A DNA stretch of 35,559 nucleotides from Candidatus Avichristensenella intestinipullorum (GCA_018713305.1 DVFI01000101.1:1-35559); one strand, 5' to 3'; positions 7,386 to 15,370 are shown, numbered from the stretch's first letter. Translations and numbers: made by a program. The notes: generated by a model not told the origin, from the sequence alone.

Positions 7386-8882
7386 ATGAAACGACGGGCG
7401 TTTGCGCTCTGTCTGGCGCTCTGTCTGGGCATGGGCGCAGTGGCCGGGGCCTCCGATGCCGAAGCGCCGCTGGAGACCTACACGACCGTGACGTTCGAGT
7501 GGGGAGGGCTTGCGCTGCTGGACGAGGCGGCGGCGGAGGCGCTGGGCGCGCTGCTGGAATCGACGGAGCTGCGCATTTCCCGCTGGGCGGACGGAGAAAA
7601 CGGCTACGCTTCGGCCGTGTGGATGCTCCAGGAGGAGCCCGCGCTGGATTTTGCCGTGGCGGCGCAGGACGGCATGTGGTACGAGCGTTCCACCCTGCTG
7701 GGCGATGCGACCGTCGCCTGCACGGAGGCCGAGTTTGCGGCGCTGGCCGCCCAGTTTGCGCAGGCCTCCGGCGGCATGCTGCCCGCGCAATGGGGAACGG
7801 CCTTTGCGGCCGTGATGTCGGCATTGGCGGGAGGCACGGGCGAAGCGTTGTCCGTCGACGCGGTCGGCGACTACCTGGACGTCGTGGAGCGCTGGCGCGA
7901 GGGCGCGCTGGACGTGACGGTGACCGAGGGCGCGCACGTCATGCTGCCGGGTCTTTCGGGCGTCCGCACGGAAACGATAGACGTCACGCGCGAGGAAGCG
8001 TTGGCGCTGGCGGAGGGGCTGTGCGCCGTGCTGGGACAGGACGCCGCGCTCTGGGATGCGGCCGTCGCCGCGCAGATGCCGGGCGCGCGGGCGGACGTGG
8101 CGGAAACCATGCGGGAAGAGGCGCGGGCGCTGGCGGAAGGGCTGCCCGCCGCGCTGGCGGAAATCCTGGCGGCCGATATGCCGCCCGCGGAATACCGCCG
8201 CGTATACGCGCAGGACGGCACGCTGGCCTGTTCGCAGGTGGTTCTGACCGTTCCGGGCGAGACGGACGCTTCGCTGTATCTGGAATGGGCCGAAAGCGGG
8301 GAGGAGATTGCCGCGCTGTATGCGCGGGCCGCGCTGGGCGAGGCGGAGGCGGAACTGCTGCTGACGCTGGACGGCATGCTGGGCGCGCAAATTGCGCAAT
8401 GCACGCTGCGCGGCGAAGACGGCGCGCTGGAGCTGCTGCTGACGCGCACGCGCGAACGGGAGGAAAGCGCCGGACGCGCGGAAGAAACCGTCGAGACCGT
8501 CCTGCGCGCGCACAGCGGCGCAGGCCCGGACGAGGCCGCGCAGACCACGCTGGTCCTCCGGACGCAGCGCCAGGAGCAGGGCGAGGGCGCGCAGTACACG
8601 CGACGGTCGGTATCGACCGTGTCGCTGGAGGGATTCGGGACGGACGAGGAAACAGTCGTGACCGTCACGGCCAACACCCGGATGCGCGAGAAAAGCCTGG
8701 CGCTTGCGCAGCAGGATAACGTTTTGTACCTGGCGGGCATGGACGAGCAGGCCAGAGAAGCCTGGATACAGGACACGAAGCTGCGCCTGACGCAGGCGTG
8801 GTTTTCGGTGCTGAGCCGCCTGCCCCGGGAAACGGCGGCCTTCCTGCTGGCCGCCATGGAGGCGGAAACGCCGGGAAGCTGA
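7386..8882 (+). CDS. Exported protein of unknown function, paralogue 4
   Basis: A 498-residue protein with a signal peptide (MKRRAFALCLALCLGMGAVA, likely cleaved after AGA). It lies 20 nt after paralogue 3 with GGGGGAC upstream of its ATG, so it is probably cotranscribed. The mature part is acidic and rich in Ala and Glu. It has long helix-prone segments (about residues 150-265), beta-rich stretches (residues 270-430) and a tail (LRLTQAWFSVLSRLPRETAA) matching that of paralogue 3. Other shared landmarks are the ELRISRWADGENGYASAV segment and DGMWYERST. No enzyme motif is recognised. The very high GC makes several shadow ORFs here; only this frame has a signal peptide and ribosome binding site. 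Confidence 0.8.
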   Translation: MKRRAFALCLALCLGMGAVAGASDAEAPLETYTTVTFEWGGLALLDEAAAEALGALLESTELRISRWADGENGYASAVWMLQEEPALDFAVAAQDGMWYERSTLLGDATVACTEAEFAALAAQFAQASGGMLPAQWGTAFAAVMSALAGGTGEALSVDAVGDYLDVVERWREGALDVTVTEGAHVMLPGLSGVRTETIDVTREEALALAEGLCAVLGQDAALWDAAVAAQMPGARADVAETMREEARALAEGLPAALAEILAADMPPAEYRRVYAQDGTLACSQVVLTVPGETDASLYLEWAESGEEIAALYARAALGEAEAELLLTLDGMLGAQIAQCTLRGEDGALELLLTRTREREESAGRAEETVETVLRAHSGAGPDEAAQTTLVLRTQRQEQGEGAQYTRRSVSTVSLEGFGTDEETVVTVTANTRMREKSLALAQQDNVLYLAGMDEQAREAWIQDTKLRLTQAWFSVLSRLPRETAAFLLAAMEAETPGS

Positions 8883-8905
8883 CGCGGCGGCACTTTTCAA
8901 CAGAC

Positions 8906-9014
8906 GTCCGGCCCCGGGCCGGACGGCATACCGCCGAAAACCCCTTTAGGGAGGTTTGGAGGGCCGAAGCCCTCCAAATGGAATCCGAACCCGGCGACAT
9001 GCGCGGCGGGTTCG
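8906..9014. repeat. Stack of three perfect or near-perfect palindromes
   Basis: After the last exported-protein gene come GTCCGGCCC/GGGCCGGAC (8906-8924), TTTGGAGGGC/GCCCTCCAAA (8955-8978) and CCGAACCC...GGGTTCGG (about 8985-9015), running directly into repeat copy C. The second has terminator-like geometry but no T-run. A related GAACCCGC...GCGGGTTC palindrome lies after the Ca2+-ATPase at about 21992-22031. Confidence 0.65.
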
Positions 9015-9126
9015 GAAGCCTTGCGCAGCAAGGTTTCCCTGCGCGTTTCCCCGGCCGCGCCCCCAGGCGCAGGGGAAACGTGTCCTGTCGGAAAAGGCCG
9101 GCGCAGCCGGCCTTTTCCGACGAGCT
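9015..9126 (+). repeat. Multi-hairpin intergenic repeat, copy C
   Basis: This copy is nearly identical to copy A in sequence and order: GAAGCCTTGC hairpin (9015-9037), CGTTTCCCC hairpin (9043-9080), and a 16-bp perfect stem 9087-9102/9106-9121 (GTCGGAAAAGGCCGGC arm, loop GCA). It fills the gap between convergent genes and could serve as a bidirectional terminator, but its recurrence in other contexts argues for a mobile or amplified element. A further hairpin (CGTCCG...CGGACG, then GTATTTTT, about 9129-9162) follows and probably ends rightward transcription. Confidence 0.8.
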
Positions 9127-9175
9127 GACGTCCGTTCCCTTCGGGGCCGGACGGTATTTTTGTCGCAGGATGCGC

Positions 9176-10084
9176 TCAGTCCAGGGATGCGGCGATGCGC
9201 GCGGCCAGGCGCACGTTGTTGCGGACCAGCGCGATGTTCGAGCGGAGGCTGTCGCCGCCGGTCAGGGCCTGAATGCGCGCCAGCAGGAACGGAGTGACCG
9301 CCTTGCCGTGGACGCCCTGCGCCCGGGCCTCTTCCAGCGCCTGTGCGATGGCGCGGTCGATGTCCGCCTTGTCCATGCTGTACGCCTCCGGGATGGGGTT
9401 GACCACCAGCGCGCCGCCCGGATAGCCCAGCGCGCGCTGGCAGGACAGCGCCTGCGCGATGTCCGCGGGTGTGTCCAGCCGGACATCCACGCCAAAGCCG
9501 CTCGTGCGCGTGTAGAACGCCGGCAGCTCGTCCGTGCCGTAGCCGATGACCGGCACGCCGTGCGTCTCCAGGTACTCCAGCGTCAGGCCCAAATCCAGAA
9601 TGCTCTTGGCGCCGGCGCAGACCACGGCGACCGGCGTTCGGGCCAGCTCCTCCAGGTCCGCGGAGATGTCCATGGTGGTCTCGGCGCCGCGATGCACGCC
9701 GCCGATGCCGCCCGTGGCAAACACGCGGATGCCGGCCATGGCGGCGATAATCATCGTGGCGGCCACGGTGGTCGCGCCGTCCTGGCCGCGGGCGCAGAGC
9801 ACCGGCAAATCGCGCCGGCTGGCTTTGGCGACGGAGGCGCCGCTGCGGCCCAGCGCGTCAATTTGCGCGGCGGTCAGACCGGCGCAGAGCTTGCCACCCA
9901 GAACCGCGATGGTGGCCGGTTCCGCGCCGTTTTCCCGCGCGTCGCGCTCGCAGGCCAGCGCGGTCTCGACGTTTTGCGGATAGGGCATGCCATGGCTGAT
10001 GATGGTGCTTTCCAGCGCAATGACCGGCCGCCCCTGCGCCAGCGCCTTTTCCACGGCGGGGGAGAGAACCAGGTATGGATTCAT
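9176..10084 (-). CDS. psuG: Pseudouridine-5'-phosphate glycosidase PsuG
   Basis: A 302-residue enzyme that reversibly cleaves the C-C bond of pseudouridine 5'-phosphate to uracil and ribose 5-phosphate, the second step of pseudouridine catabolism in the cytoplasm. Family motifs are visible: ALESTIISHGMPYPQN near residues 23-38, VFATGGIGGVHRG near 128-140, TTMDISADL, VCAGAKSILDLG with the family lysine, and a C-terminal NNVRLAARIA. The length matches the family (about 300). The start is set by the ATGA overlap with psuK upstream and by AGGCACC in front of it. The overlap and the pathway logic make psuK-psuG a firm two-gene operon. Confidence 0.95.
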   Translation of the reverse strand: MNPYLVLSPAVEKALAQGRPVIALESTIISHGMPYPQNVETALACERDARENGAEPATIAVLGGKLCAGLTAAQIDALGRSGASVAKASRRDLPVLCARGQDGATTVAATMIIAAMAGIRVFATGGIGGVHRGAETTMDISADLEELARTPVAVVCAGAKSILDLGLTLEYLETHGVPVIGYGTDELPAFYTRTSGFGVDVRLDTPADIAQALSCQRALGYPGGALVVNPIPEAYSMDKADIDRAIAQALEEARAQGVHGKAVTPFLLARIQALTGGDSLRSNIALVRNNVRLAARIAASLD

Positions 10085-10950
10085 AGCAGGGTGCCTCCTT
10101 GTCCAATGAGATGGCTGATGACGGCCTGCTGGCCCAGCGACGCGCAGTCCTGCGTGGACAGGCCTTCCAGCATGCCCCGCGCGATGCCCGCGACCATCGC
10201 GTCGCCCGCGCCGGTGCTGTTGGGCGTGCGCAGGCGCGAAGCGGACAGGCTGCCCGACTCGTTTGCGTCGGCAAAATACACGCCCTGCGCGCCCAGGGAG
10301 ATGAAGACGCGCCGGACGCCCTGCCGCAGGAACCATTCGGCGGCCCGCGCCGGATCGGACTGCCCGGACAGGTGCGCGGCTTCCCGCTCGTTGGGCTTGA
10401 CGGCTTCCAGCCCGGCCAGCACGCTGCGCGTGCGGTCGGCCTTAAAGCAGCTGACCGGGTCGAGCAGGATGGGCACGCGCGCATTTTCCACCAGCGCCTC
10501 CAGCGCGGGCTGCGGCAGGTTGGCGTCGGCGACGCACAGGCCCGCGCGATTGATGCGCGGCAGCCAGTCCTCCACATGCGCGGGCGTCAGACGGTCCAGC
10601 AGGGCCATGTCGTTCAGGCCCCAGAGCATATCGCCGTTTTCGTCGTGCTGGCAGACATAGGCGCAGCTGCGCCCGTGCACCTGCAGCGCGTGCGAGAGCC
10701 CGACGCCTTCGCGCGCGCAGCGCGCCTTGAGGAAGGCGGCGGTGGAGTCGTCGCCCAGGAGCGTGTACAGCTCCGTCTCCACGCCCATGGCGGCCAGATG
10801 CCGCGCGATGTTATGGCCCACGCCGCCCACGCTCAGCAGGACGCGGCCGGGCGTGGAGTCGCGCGGCTGCGGCGGGATATCCGGTATGGCGTATATGTCC
10901 AGATTCAGGCCGCCGACCACGGCGACCGAGCGGGATGGAAAACGTTTCAT
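10081..10950 (-). CDS. psuK: Pseudouridine kinase, PfkB family
   Basis: A 289-residue PfkB-type sugar kinase that by context phosphorylates pseudouridine to the 5'-phosphate used by PsuG. The N-terminal substrate motif VVGGLNLDI is at about residues 11-19, followed by GGVGHNIARHLAAMG. The second PfkB signature NSTGAGDAMVAGIARG carries the catalytic Asp at about residue 250. It overlaps psuG by ATGA. The ATG at 10950 is the only start that keeps the first beta-strand. No Shine-Dalgarno precedes it, and a consensus promoter ends six nucleotides before it, which points to a leaderless mRNA. Specificity for pseudouridine rather than ribose rests on the psuG linkage. Confidence 0.92.
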   Translation of the reverse strand: MKRFPSRSVAVVGGLNLDIYAIPDIPPQPRDSTPGRVLLSVGGVGHNIARHLAAMGVETELYTLLGDDSTAAFLKARCAREGVGLSHALQVHGRSCAYVCQHDENGDMLWGLNDMALLDRLTPAHVEDWLPRINRAGLCVADANLPQPALEALVENARVPILLDPVSCFKADRTRSVLAGLEAVKPNEREAAHLSGQSDPARAAEWFLRQGVRRVFISLGAQGVYFADANESGSLSASRLRTPNSTGAGDAMVAGIARGMLEGLSTQDCASLGQQAVISHLIGQGGTLL

Positions 10951-10956
10951 ACGGCA

Positions 10957-10985
10957 AGCATAAAGCCCCGGCGCGCTTTTGTCAA
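10957..10985 (-). promoter_or_regulatory. Sigma-A promoter of psuKG abutting the start codon
   Basis: On the minus strand a perfect TTGACA (10985-10980) is followed by a 17-nt spacer and TATGCT (10962-10957). Six nucleotides later comes the psuK ATG, so normal initiation would place +1 on or next to the A of ATG. Confidence 0.75.
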
Positions 10986-11037
10986 GCCGGCGAAGGGGGG
11001 AAGGATATAAACGCGGTGTGCAGAATCCGGCGAAGCA

Positions 11038-11066
11038 TTGAAAGTTGTCCGGTTCTGCGGTATAAT
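11038..11066 (+). promoter_or_regulatory. Sigma-A promoter of ktrBA
   Basis: TTGAAA (11038-11043), a 17-nt spacer and a perfect TATAAT (11061-11066), divergent from the psuKG promoter. The leader is only about 25 nt, too short for the c-di-AMP riboswitch often found before K+ uptake genes. Confidence 0.8.
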
Positions 11067-11098
11067 GCGACGACCACATAAGCGTGAGGAGGCGCACC

Positions 11099-12439
11099 GT
11101 GAGTACATCACGAAAGGGAATCCGGCCCATCCGCGTTTTGCCCGCAGGGTTTCTGGCCGTTATTCTGCTGGGCGCAGCGCTGCTGTGCCTGCCCGGAGCG
11201 ACCGTAGGACCGGGCCGCATGCGCTTTTTTGACGCGCTGTTCACCGCCGTGTCGGCCACATGCGTGACGGGCCTGGTCGTTGTGGACACGGGCACATACT
11301 TCACCGGCTTTGGCCAGGCCATTGTCCTGGCGATGATTCAGCTGGGCGGCCTCGGGTTTATGACCGTGGCGGCCGCGCTGTTCTCGCTGACGCGGCGGCG
11401 CGTATCGCTGCGCGAGCGGATGGTGCTGGCCGAGAGCTTCGGGGAGGAACGGCTGCAGGGCGTGCTGCGCCTGTCGCGCGCGGCCGCGGCGGTAACGCTC
11501 ATGATAGAAGGAATCGGGGCCGCGCTGCTGGCCGTCCGCTTTGTCCCGCAGTTCGGCTGGGGCCAGGGCATATGGTGCGCGGTGTTTCACAGCGTGTCGG
11601 CGTTTTGCAACGCGGGCTTTGACCTGATGGGCTCCTACCGTTCGCTGACGGGCTATACGGGGGACTGGCTGGTCAACCTGGTCATCATCGCCCTGATTGC
11701 GCTGGGAGGCGTGGGATTTTCCGTCCTGCTGCGGCTGGGCAAAAGACGGCTGAACCTGCATGCGCGGCTTGTGCTGATGGCCACGCCCGTGCTGCTGCTG
11801 GGCGGTGGCATTTTGATTACGCTGCTGGAATATGATAACCCCGCGACGATGGGCACGCTGTCCGCGGGCGAAAAATGGCTGGCCGGTCTTTTCCAGTCCG
11901 CTACGCTGCGCACGGCGGGCTTCAATACCATAGACCAGTTCGGGCAGCGGGAGACGACCAAGCTGCTGGGCGTGCTGCTGATGCTGGTGGGCGGCGCGCC
12001 GGCAGGCACGGCGGGCGGCCTGAAGATTACGACGCTGATGGTGCTGTTTCTGACCGTGCGGCAGTTTCTGCGCGGCAGGAGCGAGACCACGGCCTTCGGC
12101 CGGACGCTTCCGCAGGAAACGGTGCGCCGGTCGCTGTGCATTGTCGCGCTGGGCCTGGCGCTGCTGCTGGGCGTGACGGTGGCCATTTCGTTGATAGAAG
12201 AGGGGAAGCCCGGAGGGGATCTGCCGTTTCTGGATCAGCTCTTCGAGGCGACTTCCGCCATGTGTACGGTGGGCCTGAGCACGGGGCTGACCGCGGTGGG
12301 GACGGACGCTACGCGCGCGCTGCTGTGCCTGCTGATGTTCGCGGGGCGCGTAGGGCTGCTGACGCTGGCGCTGTCGCTGGTCGACGGGCGGGCGCAGCCG
12401 CTGATACGCTATCCGCAGGAAGACGTGCTGGTGGGATGA
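11099..12439 (+). CDS. ktrB: Potassium uptake channel subunit KtrB/TrkH
   Basis: A 446-residue membrane protein forming the K+-translocating subunit of a Ktr-type uptake system. Four pore-loop motifs with the selectivity-filter glycines are visible in order: SATCVTGLVV, SAFCNAGFDL, TLRTAGFNTI and SAMCTVGLST, each between hydrophobic helices as in the M1-P-M2 repeat. I chose the GTG at 11099 because GAGGAGG (11086-11092) precedes it; an upstream in-frame GTG at 11084 overlaps that site. The ktrA gene follows after 34 nt, so the pair forms one system. K+ uptake is normally gated by KtrA binding ATP/ADP and c-di-AMP. Confidence 0.95.
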   Translation: MSTSRKGIRPIRVLPAGFLAVILLGAALLCLPGATVGPGRMRFFDALFTAVSATCVTGLVVVDTGTYFTGFGQAIVLAMIQLGGLGFMTVAAALFSLTRRRVSLRERMVLAESFGEERLQGVLRLSRAAAAVTLMIEGIGAALLAVRFVPQFGWGQGIWCAVFHSVSAFCNAGFDLMGSYRSLTGYTGDWLVNLVIIALIALGGVGFSVLLRLGKRRLNLHARLVLMATPVLLLGGGILITLLEYDNPATMGTLSAGEKWLAGLFQSATLRTAGFNTIDQFGQRETTKLLGVLLMLVGGAPAGTAGGLKITTLMVLFLTVRQFLRGRSETTAFGRTLPQETVRRSLCIVALGLALLLGVTVAISLIEEGKPGGDLPFLDQLFEATSAMCTVGLSTGLTAVGTDATRALLCLLMFAGRVGLLTLALSLVDGRAQPLIRYPQEDVLVG

Positions 12440-12473
12440 TTTTCCGGCAAGACGCAAAGGAGAGCGAAACATT

Positions 12474-13127
12474 ATGACAAAACGCAGCATTCTGGTCATC
12501 GGCCTGGGCCGCTTTGGCGTCAGCACCGCCACGACGCTGGCCAATTTGGGGCATGAAGTGGTCGTCGTGGATCAGCGCGAGGAATACATCAACGCGGTGA
12601 AGGACACCGTCCTGCACGCCATGCAGGCGGACACCACGGACGAGCGCGTCCTGGAGCGCCTGGGCGTGCGCAACTTTGACGTGGTGGTCATCTGCATCGG
12701 CGACGATTTGCGCGCGTCCATCCTGACCACCGTGCTCTGCCGTGAGCTGGGCGCCCGCACCATCATCGCCAAGGCGTCCGACGCCCTGCACGCAAAGCTC
12801 CTGGAAAAGACCGGCGCGGACCGCGTGGTGCAGCCGGAGCTTGACGGCGGAGTGCGCCTGGCGCGCTCCATCAGCTCCAAGGCCATTATCGACACGCTGG
12901 ATTTGAGCGACGGCCATAGCATTGCCGAGCTGCGCGTCCCCAAGTCCTGGATTGGCAAGACGCTGGTGGGCCTGAACGCGCGCGTAAAGTATGGCATCAA
13001 CGTCATCGCCATCCGGCATGGCGGGCATGTGATGGACACGGTCAATCCGGATTTGCCGCTGAACGCGGAGGATACCCTGTTTGTCATCGGATCCAATGCG
13101 AGCATCGAGAAGCTGGAAAACCGCTGA
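12474..13127 (+). CDS. ktrA: Potassium uptake gating subunit KtrA/TrkA
   Basis: A 217-residue cytoplasmic RCK protein. The N-terminal RCK_N domain has the Rossmann motif GLGRFG (about residues 10-15) and the acidic end of beta-2 (VVVVDQREE near 33-41) for nucleotide binding. The RCK_C (TrkA_C) domain starts near residue 135 (SIAELRVPKSWIGKTL) and is the usual c-di-AMP site. The length is that of a single-unit KtrA rather than the doubled TrkA of proteobacteria. The start follows AAAGGAGAG. It should form an octameric ring beneath KtrB. Confidence 0.95.
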   Translation: MTKRSILVIGLGRFGVSTATTLANLGHEVVVVDQREEYINAVKDTVLHAMQADTTDERVLERLGVRNFDVVVICIGDDLRASILTTVLCRELGARTIIAKASDALHAKLLEKTGADRVVQPELDGGVRLARSISSKAIIDTLDLSDGHSIAELRVPKSWIGKTLVGLNARVKYGINVIAIRHGGHVMDTVNPDLPLNAEDTLFVIGSNASIEKLENR

Positions 13128-13143
13128 AAGAGGGGATGAGCGC

Positions 13144-14316
13144 ATGATTGCCTGGCTGGCAAGGCTGTTCCTGGGCCGCGAGCAGGATTTCCGGGATGCG
13201 CGCGTGCGGCAGGTGTATGGCATGCTCTGCGGCGCGATGGGCATCGCGCTGAATCTGCTGCTGTTTGCCGGCAAGCTTCTGGCCAGCGCATGGACCGGCT
13301 CCGTCGCCATGGCGGCGGACGCCTTTAACAACCTGTCCGACGCCGGCTCTTCTGTCGTCACGCTTGTCGGGTTCAAGCTCTCCCGGCAAAAGCCCGATAC
13401 CGAGCATCCGTTCGGCCATGGGCGCATCGAGTACATCGCGGGCCTCGTCGTGGCCATGGCGATTGTGCTCATGGGCGTGGAGCTGCTGAAAACTTCGGTG
13501 GAAAAGATAGCGTCGCCCGAGGAGATTGTGTTTCATCCCGTTTCGCTCGTGATTCTTCTGGCCGCCGTGGCCGTGAAGATGTACATGGCCTTTTACAACC
13601 GCAGCGTGGGGCAGAAGATTGACTCCGCCGCCATGCGCGCCACGGCGGCGGACAGCCTCAGCGATACCGCGGCCACGGGCGCGGTGCTGGTTGCCACCCT
13701 GATTTCCCATTTTGCCGGCATCAACCTGGACGGCTGGTGCGGCCTGCTGGTGGCGCTGTTTATTCTCTGGACCGGCCTGCGTGCCTTTAAGGAAACGGTG
13801 GACCCGCTGCTGGGCCAGCCGCCCCGTAAGGAAGTCATCGACCATATCGGCCGGCTGGTGCGGTCGCACCCGGAAATCATCGGCATGCACGACCTGATTG
13901 TGCATGACTATGGGCCCGGCCGGATGATGATTTCACTGCATGCGGAAGTGCCTGCCAGCGGCGATGTGCTGGCGCTGCACGACGTGATTGACAACGCCGA
14001 GCGCGAGCTGCGCGACAGCCTGGGCTGCACGGCGGTCATCCATATGGACCCCGTGGTCACGGACGACGCCCTGACCGACTGCACGCGCGAGCGCGTGGCC
14101 GAGGCGGTGAAGGCGCTGGACGAACGGGTGAGCATCCACGATTTCCGCATGGTGTCCGGCCCCACGCATACGAATCTGATTTTCGATGTGGCCGTTCCCT
14201 ATGACGTCAGTCTGTCAGAAAACGAGATACGCCAGCGTATCGACCATCTGGTCAGGGCGCTGGACGAGCGGTATTTCGCGGTGGTGGAGATTGACAGGGT
14301 CTATATAGAAGCGTAA
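13144..14316 (+). CDS. Cation diffusion facilitator with two C-terminal domains
   Basis: A 390-residue CDF-type metal/proton antiporter, probably exporting Zn2+, Mn2+, Fe2+ or a similar divalent ion. Membrane helices fill about residues 28-210. The metal-site motifs are AFNNLSDAGSS (helix II, N-x3-D) and AADSLSDTAATG (helix V, D-x3-D), and the loop HPFGHGR is characteristic. The cytoplasmic part is longer than the family norm of about 300 residues: one dimerisation domain (about 222-305) is followed by a second segment of similar predicted alternation (about 310-390, HDFRMVSGPTHTNLIFDV). The start follows GAGGGG, 16 nt after ktrA, so it may be cotranscribed. Asn instead of Asp in helix II may suit Mn2+, but this is uncertain. 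Confidence 0.9.
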   Translation: MIAWLARLFLGREQDFRDARVRQVYGMLCGAMGIALNLLLFAGKLLASAWTGSVAMAADAFNNLSDAGSSVVTLVGFKLSRQKPDTEHPFGHGRIEYIAGLVVAMAIVLMGVELLKTSVEKIASPEEIVFHPVSLVILLAAVAVKMYMAFYNRSVGQKIDSAAMRATAADSLSDTAATGAVLVATLISHFAGINLDGWCGLLVALFILWTGLRAFKETVDPLLGQPPRKEVIDHIGRLVRSHPEIIGMHDLIVHDYGPGRMMISLHAEVPASGDVLALHDVIDNAERELRDSLGCTAVIHMDPVVTDDALTDCTRERVAEAVKALDERVSIHDFRMVSGPTHTNLIFDVAVPYDVSLSENEIRQRIDHLVRALDERYFAVVEIDRVYIEA

Positions 14317-14375
14317 GGCGCGCAAAGGCGTCCCGCCGCCTGCACGGCCGGCAGGCTGCCGGGCAGGGCCCGCAA

Positions 14376-14807
14376 TCAGCGCGATGTGCTTGCGGCGGAC
14401 GACGCCTCCTGCACATACGCTGCGACCCGGCGCACCAGCTCGTCGATGGCTTCGTCCATGCGCTGCCCGCGGGGCCGTTCCGGACCGCTGTGCTCCATGG
14501 ACAAAAGGAACAGCCGGCCCGGGCTTTCCCGCACGGACCGGGCCATGGCGGGGGAAATCTCTCCCAGCATGGCGTCGTCCAGAACAATTCCGCCGGGGCC
14601 CGCCACCACATCCGCGCCGCGGCAATTAAAGCGCACGGCGTTTTCGCCCGTCGCGCCCGCATCGGCGCCCGCGCGGAGCATGTTGGAGGTTGCCAGCGCG
14701 TTGGTGCCCACGGCAACGAGGGTATGGCCGGGCAGCGCGCTGCGAAGCCTTTCCACCAACCGGCGGCCGATTCCGCCGCCCTGCCCGTCCACGACCACAA
14801 TTTTCAT
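14376..14807 (-). CDS. DUF3842 family protein
   Basis: A 143-residue small cytoplasmic protein. It begins MKIVVVDGQGGGIGRRLVER, a glycine-rich Rossmann-like nucleotide-binding turn typical of DUF3842, and contains GTNALATSNMLRAGAD and GPGGIVLDDAMLGEI. Its biochemical role is not established. The ATG at 14807 overlaps the stop of the ECF S-component gene (TGATG), so translation is coupled. Members of this family often lie next to a putative ECF S component in Clostridia, which suggests a shared job, perhaps with the vitamin or metal carried. It is convergent with the CDF gene, and a GCCTGC/GCAGGC hairpin (about 14338-14356) lies between them. Confidence 0.85.
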   Translation of the reverse strand: MKIVVVDGQGGGIGRRLVERLRSALPGHTLVAVGTNALATSNMLRAGADAGATGENAVRFNCRGADVVAGPGGIVLDDAMLGEISPAMARSVRESPGRLFLLSMEHSGPERPRGQRMDEAIDELVRRVAAYVQEASSAASTSR

Positions 14808-15370
14808 CAGGAGGTCTGCTCCTTTGCCCGTTTTGCTTCCACCAGCGGCATGCCTGCGGCCTGCGTAATCTGCATGGCGATTCCCGGCACGATGGCCAGC
14901 TGAATCAGAATCCCGGGCAGCGCGTTGGTAAACGCGCCGGCAAGAAACGCCTGCCAGGTAAAGGGACTGCCCATCATGGAATAGAGCGCGAAACTGACCA
15001 GGCCCCAAACGATTCTGCCGGCAATCATCGCCCCGACCAGGGCGGCGTAGAGCGAGCCGATACGCCGGGGCAGCAGCCTGTACAGAAGGCCTGTGCACGC
15101 GCCGTAGGCGGCCAGCTCAAAGGCCATGGCAACCGCCGTGGGCATCATGGGCGGCATGCCGAAGAGGAAACTGCGCAGCAGCGGTACCACAAAGCCCACC
15201 GCCAGCCCATACGGCCAGCCGCACACAAAGCCGCACAGCAGTACCGGCAGATGCATGGGCAAAAACCATGAACCGAATGCCGCGATTTGCCCGGTCACGA
15301 ACGGGAGCAGGAGGCCCAGCGCCAGAAACAGCGCGGCCAGCACCAGAGTTTGCGCGTGTCGTTTTTGCAT
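14807..15370 (-). CDS. ECF transporter S component, substrate unknown
   Basis: A 187-residue membrane protein with about six hydrophobic segments and the size of an ECF substrate-binding (S) subunit. It begins MQKRHAQTLVLAALFLALGL and contains the S-component-like segments LPMHLPVLLCGFVCGWPYG and LRSFLFGMPPMMPTAVAMAF, which resemble the group adjacent to DUF3842 genes. It would work with a shared EcfT/EcfA module encoded elsewhere. The ATG at 15370 has AAGGAGGG 8 nt upstream; a TTG 18 nt further up lacks one. It has its own promoter divergent from mgtE and a leader of about 70 nt with two small stems. Substrate unknown. Confidence 0.85.
   Translation of the reverse strand: MQKRHAQTLVLAALFLALGLLLPFVTGQIAAFGSWFLPMHLPVLLCGFVCGWPYGLAVGFVVPLLRSFLFGMPPMMPTAVAMAFELAAYGACTGLLYRLLPRRIGSLYAALVGAMIAGRIVWGLVSFALYSMMGSPFTWQAFLAGAFTNALPGILIQLAIVPGIAMQITQAAGMPLVEAKRAKEQTS

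Noticed and set aside
5863..8900. Long minus-strand frames opposite the exported proteins
   Set aside because: They have extreme Arg/Pro/Ala/Gln composition, no motifs and no ribosome binding site. The plus-strand frames have signal peptides and ribosome binding sites.
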